The notes under the pieces are model-generated. The model did not search any database. It worked only from the letters and a program-made list of their open reading frames with translations, and was not told the DNA's origin. Shown here in pieces: positions 58,905 through 64,000 of a stretch of 64,000 nucleotides of DNA. The stretch comes from Ga0077548 sp035440445. GTDB lineage: Bacteria > Pseudomonadota > Alphaproteobacteria > Rhizobiales > Xanthobacteraceae. Position 1 is the first letter of the stretch. Each line of letters starts with the position of its first letter. The DNA is taken from contig DAORMJ010000019.1 in the NCBI GenBank assembly GCA_035440445.1, forward strand, positions 1 to 64,000. Direction: 5' to 3'. A program made the translations under genes and the position numbers.

Positions 58905-58955
58905 CTTAGCCCGGGCGACCCTGCCCGCCAGCCCGTCCCTGACATTTCGGCGGTC

Positions 58956-60128
58956 TCAGCGGCCGAATAGCCCAAACGGTCCACGGTTTTGCTGCGGCGT
59001 GGCAGCCGGTGGCGTCGCAGATGGCGGCGGCGCGGGCGGCGTATCGTCATCGTCATCCGCCGGCGGATTGGTCCCGCGTGCCGTCACGCGCGGCAGACCG
59101 CCGACAGGCTCGGGCCTGCTCTTCGGACGTGCCGTCGGCGCCTGCTTCGGTTCCGCGCTCGTCGTGCGCTGCTTGCGCTTGGTTTCGGCCTTTTGCTTCT
59201 GCTTGGCCGCAGGCGGCGTGACCGCTTCCTGTTGCGGGATAGAAACCGGCGTAGAAGCCGGTTGCTCGGTCGTATTCGCGACCGGCGCTTGCTGCGCCGG
59301 AGTTTGCGCCTGATTGGGTGCCGCCGGCAGCAATACCGGCGTCGTCGCGGTCAGCCCGCTCGGCGCATTCATCTGCACGGCGGTATTGGCGCTCGGTAGT
59401 TCTTTGTCATCGACGTTGCTGCCGATGGTGTTGACCGGCGGCATCGCCTGCATGTTCGTAATATCGAGCGCCGGGCGCACCTTCACCCAACTCTGCTTGT
59501 GCTTGGCAAGCAGGCCTTCGAACTTCTGCGCCGTGAGATTGGCTTTGACCTTGTCGGTCTCTTTCAGGATCCGGTAGCGCGTGCAGGAATCCGGAATGCA
59601 CTTGTGGTCTTTCGCGAATACATGCGCGACCAGGCCGTAAGGATCGGCTTCGAGCGAGCGGCGGAGCCCCTCGAAACGATCGAGGAAGGCAGGCTCCTTC
59701 ACCGCATAAAGCGTCGCGTCATAGAGGAGCGCGATATGGTCCGCAGTGATGCTGACTGCGGAAGCGACCCGCTGCGGCTCCGCAAAGATCGCCTGCTCGC
59801 AGGCTTCGTCGAGCGTGGACGTGGCTGCGACGTGCAGGCAGCCCAGCACGGAGCCCGGCTGATTGGACTGCGCCAGAAGGGCGGCGGCCCGATCTTCGAT
59901 TGCCTTGCGCTCCAGGAGGCGCGAACTGTCCTCGGTCTGCTTCAGGCCGAAATAGGCAGCGCCTGCGATGATGGCCACGACGGCAAGCTGGGAAAGCACG
60001 GCAATGCCGCTGCCGCCGTCGCCGCGAGGCCGGAACATGAGGATGAGGAGCAAGACAAGCGCGAGGCCGCCGGCAATGATAGCCCAGCCCGGCACCGCGA
60101 CCGCCGCAGAGAGGTTATTCAGGTCCAT
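58956..60128 (-). CDS. Two-span membrane protein with Pro-rich tail, unknown function
   Basis: It encodes 390 residues. Two helices (WAIIAGGLALVLLLILMF and SQLAVVAIIAGAAYFGLKQT) are followed by a soluble region (70-225) with LGCLHVAATSTLDEACEQAI and CIPDSCTRYRILKETDKVKA holding conserved cysteines. The last 150 residues are disordered, rich in Pro, Ala, Gln and Lys, ending FGLFGR. Not recognised beyond being typical of Bradyrhizobium-like genomes. It lies after kup on the same strand with its own 170-base leader. Confidence 0.7.
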   Translation of the reverse strand: MDLNNLSAAVAVPGWAIIAGGLALVLLLILMFRPRGDGGSGIAVLSQLAVVAIIAGAAYFGLKQTEDSSRLLERKAIEDRAAALLAQSNQPGSVLGCLHVAATSTLDEACEQAIFAEPQRVASAVSITADHIALLYDATLYAVKEPAFLDRFEGLRRSLEADPYGLVAHVFAKDHKCIPDSCTRYRILKETDKVKANLTAQKFEGLLAKHKQSWVKVRPALDITNMQAMPPVNTIGSNVDDKELPSANTAVQMNAPSGLTATTPVLLPAAPNQAQTPAQQAPVANTTEQPASTPVSIPQQEAVTPPAAKQKQKAETKRKQRTTSAEPKQAPTARPKSRPEPVGGLPRVTARGTNPPADDDDDTPPAPPPSATPPAATPQQNRGPFGLFGR

Positions 60129-60296
60129 TACGCAAATTTACCGCATCTAGGCGCGGGCTAAGGACCGCGCGAGAGCTAGAAAATAAAGACAAATTTTCCC
60201 CCGCCAAGGCTTTTTTCGTTAACGCCGATTCCTCAACGCCGAACTGTGCCGGAGCGGCACATCTCCTGCCCCGCGAGGCCGGTCAGATTGCCAGCC

Positions 60297-62213
60297 TTAG
60301 ATCGCCACCTGGGTTCCGACTTCCACCACCCGTTCGGAGGGAATCTGGAAATAGGTCGTTGCGTCATCCGACGTGCGAGTCAGCGAGATGAAGAGCTTGT
60401 CCTGCCATTGTGGCATCAGCGAGTTCTTCGCCGGCTTCAGGGTGCGGCGCGAGAGGAAAAACGAGGTGGACATGATGTCGAAGGTCCAGCCGAGCTTTCG
60501 CGCGATGGCGAGCGCCTTTGGGACGTTCGGGTTCTCCATGAAACCGTAGCGTAGCTTCACGCGGGAGAAGGTACGGCTCACCGCCTCGAGTTCCACCCTC
60601 TCGTCCGGCGGGACGCGCGGCGTGTCGGCGGTCTCGATCGTCAGGATCACATTGTGTTCGTGCAACACCTTGTAGTGTTTGAGGCTGTGCAGCAGCGCAG
60701 TCGGCGCATTTTCCGGATCACTCGTGAGAAACACGGCGGTGCCCGCAACGCGATGGATGTCCTTCTTGTCGAGGTTCTTCACCAGCGTTTCGAGCGGCAC
60801 TTCCTGCCGGCGCGTTTTTTCGAACAACTGCCTCGTTCCGCGCCGCCAGGTCAGCGTAATCAGCAGAATGAAGCCCGCGATTGAAATAGGCGCCCAGCCA
60901 CCGTCATAGAATTTGAACAGGTTGGTGCCGAGAAACACCGCGTCGATAATCACGATCGGCACGAGCAGCGCCAGCACCGCGACCCAGTGCCATTTCCAGA
61001 TGCGCCGGATGACGACGAAGGCCATCAGCGTGGTCATCAGCATCGTGCCGGTAACCGCGATGCCATAGGCGGTCGCGAGCGCGCTCGACGTATGGAAGAT
61101 ACCGACCAGCAAGACGACGCCGACCAGCAAGAACCAGTTGATGCGCGCCATATAAATCTGGCCGTAGTGGGTCGCAGACGTGTGCCGCACTTCGAAGCGC
61201 GGCAACAACCCCAGTTGCACGGCCTGTTGCGCCAGCGAATAAGCGCCCGTGATGACAGCCTGACTTGCAACGACCGTCGCGCAGGTCGCCAGGATCACCA
61301 TCGGCAGCAAGGCCCAGTCCGGATAGAGCAGATAGAACGGATTGCTGATCGATTTCGGATCGCTCAGCACCAGCGCGCCCTGCCCCAGATAGTTCAGCAC
61401 CAGCGACGGCAGCACGATCCAGAACCAGGCGTCCTGAATTGGGCGCCGCCCGAAATGCCCGAGGTCGGCGTAGAGCGATTCAGCGCCGGTCACGACAAGA
61501 ACGACCGCGCCGATCGTGAACAGCGCGATCCAGCCGTTGTTCAGCACGAACGCAACACCGTAATGCGGACTGAACGATGCCAAGACGCCCGGATCGTCGG
61601 CGATGTGCAACAGGCCGCCCGCTGCGAGCGCAAGGAACCAGAACAGCGTAACCGGGCCGAAGTAAGTGGACACCTTCGCCGTTCCGCGCGACTGCACCGC
61701 GAACAATGCAATCAGGATCACGAGCGTGATCGGCACCACGAAAGGTTCGAGCTGCGGGGTTGCGATCTTCAAGCCCTCGACGGCGGAGAGCACCGACAAC
61801 GCCGGCGTAATCATCGCATCGCCGTAGAACAGCGCAGCGCCGATCAATCCGAACATCAGAATCGTTGGGCTCGTGCGCCCGAGCGAACGCTGCGCCAGCG
61901 CCATCAAGGCGAGCGTGCCGCCTTCGCCGTTGTTGTCGGCGCGAAGCAGCACGATCACGTACTTTATCGTGACGACAAGTATGAGTGCCCAAATGATGAG
62001 TGAGAGCAAACCGAGCACGGAGGCTCGATCGACCATCCCTCCCTCTCCGGCAACCGTGGTTGCGGCAACCCGGAATGCGTAGAGCGGGCTCGTGCCGATA
62101 TCGCCATAGACGACGCCGACCGCACCGATGACCAGCGCGAGATGGCTCGTTTTCGGCGCTGCTTCTTCCGCCTGAACTGCCGCAGTTTCGGCGTCAGACA
62201 TATTGTTAGCCAT
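60297..62213 (-). CDS. kup: Low-affinity potassium transporter Kup
   Basis: It encodes 638 residues from ATG 62213 (GAAGAG upstream); GTG 62225 and ATG 62201 also fit. The Kup/HAK signature GAVGVVYGDIGTSPLYAFR is followed by about 12 helices including LFYGDAMITPALSVLSAVEG and NYLGQGALVL. The C-terminal cytosolic domain starts after about residue 480. It takes up K+ with protons. Alphaproteobacteria often carry two or more kup copies; only one is in view. Confidence 0.96.
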   Translation of the reverse strand: MANNMSDAETAAVQAEEAAPKTSHLALVIGAVGVVYGDIGTSPLYAFRVAATTVAGEGGMVDRASVLGLLSLIIWALILVVTIKYVIVLLRADNNGEGGTLALMALAQRSLGRTSPTILMFGLIGAALFYGDAMITPALSVLSAVEGLKIATPQLEPFVVPITLVILIALFAVQSRGTAKVSTYFGPVTLFWFLALAAGGLLHIADDPGVLASFSPHYGVAFVLNNGWIALFTIGAVVLVVTGAESLYADLGHFGRRPIQDAWFWIVLPSLVLNYLGQGALVLSDPKSISNPFYLLYPDWALLPMVILATCATVVASQAVITGAYSLAQQAVQLGLLPRFEVRHTSATHYGQIYMARINWFLLVGVVLLVGIFHTSSALATAYGIAVTGTMLMTTLMAFVVIRRIWKWHWVAVLALLVPIVIIDAVFLGTNLFKFYDGGWAPISIAGFILLITLTWRRGTRQLFEKTRRQEVPLETLVKNLDKKDIHRVAGTAVFLTSDPENAPTALLHSLKHYKVLHEHNVILTIETADTPRVPPDERVELEAVSRTFSRVKLRYGFMENPNVPKALAIARKLGWTFDIMSTSFFLSRRTLKPAKNSLMPQWQDKLFISLTRTSDDATTYFQIPSERVVEVGTQVAI

Positions 62214-62393
62214 CAGACTCTTCACTTCTCGCGGTGCAACAGCCGAAACGGGCGGCGGGCTTCTAACACTGGGCGCTACCGAAATGCCTATGCGTTCTTA
62301 GCATGGTTCCAAGCCGAATTTGCATGAGATTAATTCCATGGAACCGGGGGGCGGACACGCGCGTTAAGCCGCCGACAAACGGGAGGTTTCCTC

Positions 62394-62591
62394 ATGCGAT
62401 TTCTCTTCGGCATTCTAGTCGGCGCGGCGCTGACGATCCTCACTGCCTACATTGTGGACAGCCGTACCAACGTGGCCGGAGTCGAGCCTTCTTCCACGCG
62501 CCAGATGGTGAATTGGGACGTCGTGTCACAAAACTGGCACCAGTTTTCCTATCGCGTCCGTGGCGAGTGGCGCAAGCTCACGACCAGTTGA
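62394..62591 (+). CDS. Small single-span membrane protein
   Basis: It encodes 65 residues with GGGAGG 7 bases upstream. The N-terminal helix (MRFLFGILVGAALTILTAYI) is an uncleaved anchor or signal. The rest, VDSRTNVAGVEPSSTRQMVN and WDVVSQNW followed by VRGEWRKL, is conserved-looking with several tryptophans. Not recognised as a named family. It is divergent from kup and ends before a strong terminator. Confidence 0.7.
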   Translation: MRFLFGILVGAALTILTAYIVDSRTNVAGVEPSSTRQMVNWDVVSQNWHQFSYRVRGEWRKLTTS

Positions 62592-62671
62592 TCCCGGTTG
62601 GCGCGGCTTTCGCGCTAGCCTTTTCATCCCCGCCCGGAATGGCGTTCCCCCCTCGCGCATTCCGGAAAATG

Positions 62672-62713
62672 AAAGAAGCCCGGCCTCCCCCCAGCCGGGC
62701 TTCTTTTTTTCTT
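62672..62713 (+). terminator. Strong terminator
   Basis: A 13-pair stem AAAGAAGCCCGGC/GCCGGGCTTCTTT (62672-62684 with 62694-62706) is followed by a long T run. Confidence 0.93.
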
Positions 62714-62725
62714 TTGCGCAAGGCG

Positions 62726-62953
62726 TCAGAGCCACTGCTGCATCGCTTCCGAGCTTGTCTTGGTCAGATGCACTTTGTCATCGACATGATCGACCCAGTC
62801 GAGCGGAATGAAATGATGCTTTCCATTCGCGGCAGGATCGCTCTTGGTCAGTTTGATCTGATTGACGCCGCCGAAGTCATCAACAGTCCCGACGTACTTC
62901 CCGTCAGAACCCAGCACTTCCATATGCTCAGAGATTTTATCTTTCACAGCCAT
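62726..62953 (-). CDS. DUF2171 family protein
   Basis: It encodes 75 residues from ATG 62953 with GGAGG 5 bases upstream. The DUF2171 pattern is clear: DKISEHMEVLGSDGKYVGTV, GGVNQIKLTKSDPAANGKHH and FIPLDWVDHVDDKVHLTK. These small proteins are usually cytosolic, resemble PRC-barrel folds and have no known role. It is convergent with the small membrane gene across a terminator. Confidence 0.88.
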   Translation of the reverse strand: MAVKDKISEHMEVLGSDGKYVGTVDDFGGVNQIKLTKSDPAANGKHHFIPLDWVDHVDDKVHLTKTSSEAMQQWL

Positions 62954-63022
62954 TTGGTCCTCCGTGGCAACAAGGCCCTCCACCACGGAAAACGCCGGAC
63001 GCGAAATAGAGTTTCGTGAAGG

Positions 63023-63244
63023 CTATGCGACGCTTCGCGCGGCGTCTTCTGCTGTGCGGAAGCCCATCTGCTGTGCGGGGCTGCCTTCTTCGATCAGGAC
63101 GACTGCGTCGCTCCTGCGCCAGCCACGAGCGGCCCACGCGATCGCCTCGCCAAGTGCCGAAAACGAACGGCCCTCATGCTTTGTCGCGGAAAATTTGCCG
63201 GAGGTGACGTTGCCAAGACTGGCGGGATGAAGACGGTATGACAT
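63023..63244 (-). CDS. Possible small hypothetical protein
   Basis: It encodes 73 residues (SLGNVTSGKFSATKHEGRSF, SALGEAIAWAARGWRRSDAV and VVLIEEGSPAQQMGF) with a composition like real small proteins and DUF2171-neighbour context. No clear ribosome site is seen, and other frames are open here too. It fills a gap between two genes that would otherwise be about 400 bases. Confidence 0.4.
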   Translation of the reverse strand: MSYRLHPASLGNVTSGKFSATKHEGRSFSALGEAIAWAARGWRRSDAVVLIEEGSPAQQMGFRTAEDAARSVA

Positions 63245-63358
63245 GCCGGTACGAACGCGCTTCCAGGCCGGAAGTTCCTTGCCACTTGCTACCGGAATGG
63301 ATTACCCACAGGATTGGTTTGAAGGCCGCCCGAACGGCGGCGATACAGGGAGACGAGT

Positions 63359-63709
63359 ATGAGCATTTTCGGAAGCATTATGGGTGCGATCTTCGGCAAG
63401 ACCGAAGTGAAAGCCGACGGCACGCCTGCAACTTCGGCGCCGCTGCCGATGGTGGACGTTGAAGCGATGATGGAGAAGCTGGCCAAGGATAGCGGCCGCC
63501 CCTCGAACTGGCGCGTGTCGATCGTCGATCTCATGACGCTCCTGAAGCTCGACTCCAGCCTCGCCTCGCGCCAGAAGCTCGCGCAGGAACTCGGCTACAC
63601 CGGCAACGTGAACGACACCGCGCCGATGAACATCTGGCTGCACAAGCAGGTCATGACCAAGGTCGCGAACGCAGGCGGCAAGGTGCCGGCGGACATCGCC
63701 AAAGCCTGA
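63359..63709 (+). CDS. DUF3597 domain protein
   Basis: It encodes 116 residues with GGGAG upstream. The DUF3597 domain covers almost all of it: MSIFGSIMGAIFGKTEVKA, VDVEAMMEKLAKDSGRPSNW, SIVDLMTLLKLDSSLASRQK, LAQELGYTGNVNDTAPMNIW and LHKQVMTKVANAGG. The domain is helical, found in many proteobacteria, and of unknown function. Cytosolic by absence of a signal. A strong terminator follows. Confidence 0.9.
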   Translation: MSIFGSIMGAIFGKTEVKADGTPATSAPLPMVDVEAMMEKLAKDSGRPSNWRVSIVDLMTLLKLDSSLASRQKLAQELGYTGNVNDTAPMNIWLHKQVMTKVANAGGKVPADIAKA

Positions 63710-63732
63710 TCCAGCTTTCATTTTGAATGCAG

Positions 63733-63766
63733 CGGCCCCTTCCCCGGAAGGGGCCGTTTTCTTTTG
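63733..63766 (+). terminator. Terminator after DUF3597 gene
   Basis: A perfect 11-pair stem CGGCCCCTTCC/GGAAGGGGCCG (63733-63743 with 63746-63756) is followed by TTTTCTTTT. Confidence 0.9.
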
Positions 63767-63835
63767 GGAACGCTTTGGGAAGTTCCCGCGTTACCGGCCG
63801 AATATCCATGCGACCGAACCGTAATTAGGCCGAGG

Positions 63836-64000
63836 ATGTCGAACCCCAACCGCATTGATCGGACTTCCGCCGAGCGCCGCCGCGCCCTTCGCCGGGCGGA
63901 GCGCGACGACCTGATGCGGATTTTCGGCGACGAGCAGCAGATGGACACACCGGATGCCGCCGCCATCTGCATGAGTTCGCGCGACGCGCAGGATACGAGG
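63836..64000 (+). CDS. Partial hypothetical gene at right edge
   Basis: The frame is open from ATG 63836 for 55 codons to the window edge. The start reads MSNPNRIDRTSAERRRALRR then AERDDLMRIFGDEQQMD, very basic then acidic. No family recognised; the opposite strand is also open. Too short to judge. Confidence 0.4.
   Translation, partial: MSNPNRIDRTSAERRRALRRAERDDLMRIFGDEQQMDTPDAAAICMSSRDAQDTR

Noticed and set aside
63718..63972. 84-codon minus-strand frame near the right edge
   Set aside because: It spans a terminator hairpin and has no ribosome site; the plus-strand partial frame is somewhat better.

Overview
The window looks like the chromosome of an alphaproteobacterium of the order Hyphomicrobiales, close to the Bradyrhizobium/Rhodopseudomonas/Xanthobacteraceae branch. 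The basis is high GC, the gene order (pyrB-pyrC, plsY, dprA, topA, rnr, DUF983, NUDIX, rpmG; divK-pleD; clpS-clpA), a PleD/DivK pair, an EipB (DUF1849) envelope protein, a phasin and DUF1489/DUF2147/DUF3572/DUF3597 proteins. This comes from recognising protein families by eye; no database was searched. No tRNA, rRNA, CRISPR array, prophage or insertion sequence was recognised. Most of the window is housekeeping DNA with short accessory stretches.

Region by region. 1-5.4 kb: the N-terminal part of a very large VCBS-repeat adhesin leaving the window on the left, a divergent exported TPR protein, and an outer-membrane protein built of two tandem beta-barrels. 5.5-13.7 kb: small exported proteins (two DUF2147 paralogues), an ECF sigma factor/anti-sigma pair divergent from an exported DUF4394 protein, two glutathione transferases (one with a histone-H1-like basic tail), a DJ-1/PfpI protein and an MFS transporter. 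13.8-20.9 kb: the GatCAB amidotransferase genes, with gatB separated from gatCA by an LrgA/LrgB-type pair, a patatin lipoprotein and three small single-span proteins. 21-26.6 kb: Dps, UPF0173 hydrolase, RuvX, AEC transporter, two His/Tyr-rich exported proteins and an AidB-type acyl-CoA dehydrogenase.

26.7-38.6 kb: a co-directional run: pyrB, a dihydroorotase homologue lacking the metal-binding HxH, a DUF559 nuclease-like gene enclosed by inverted palindromic repeats, plsY, dprA, topA, rnr, DUF983, NUDIX and rpmG. 38.6-46.2 kb: a structured gene-free gap, pleD and divK (polar development and c-di-GMP signalling), DUF3572, eipB, a RidA-GDPD operon, a FemAB-like protein, a HIT protein broken by a sequencing gap, and azlCD. 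46.2-56.9 kb: clpS-clpA (N-end-rule proteolysis), a TadG-like vWA protein, a phasin with two probable PhaR sites, a D,D-carboxypeptidase with SPOR domain, a vWA/J-domain operon, panC and a small membrane protein. 56.4-64 kb: a biotin-dependent carboxylase subunit with DUF1489, a two-span proline-rich protein, Kup potassium uptake, and small DUF2171/DUF3597 proteins.

The best candidates for something undescribed are the palindrome-bounded DUF559 cassette (28965-29446), the structured interval between convergent rpmG and pleD (38627-38919), the vWA plus J-domain membrane pair (53741-55182), and the GST with a histone-like tail (9886-10710).
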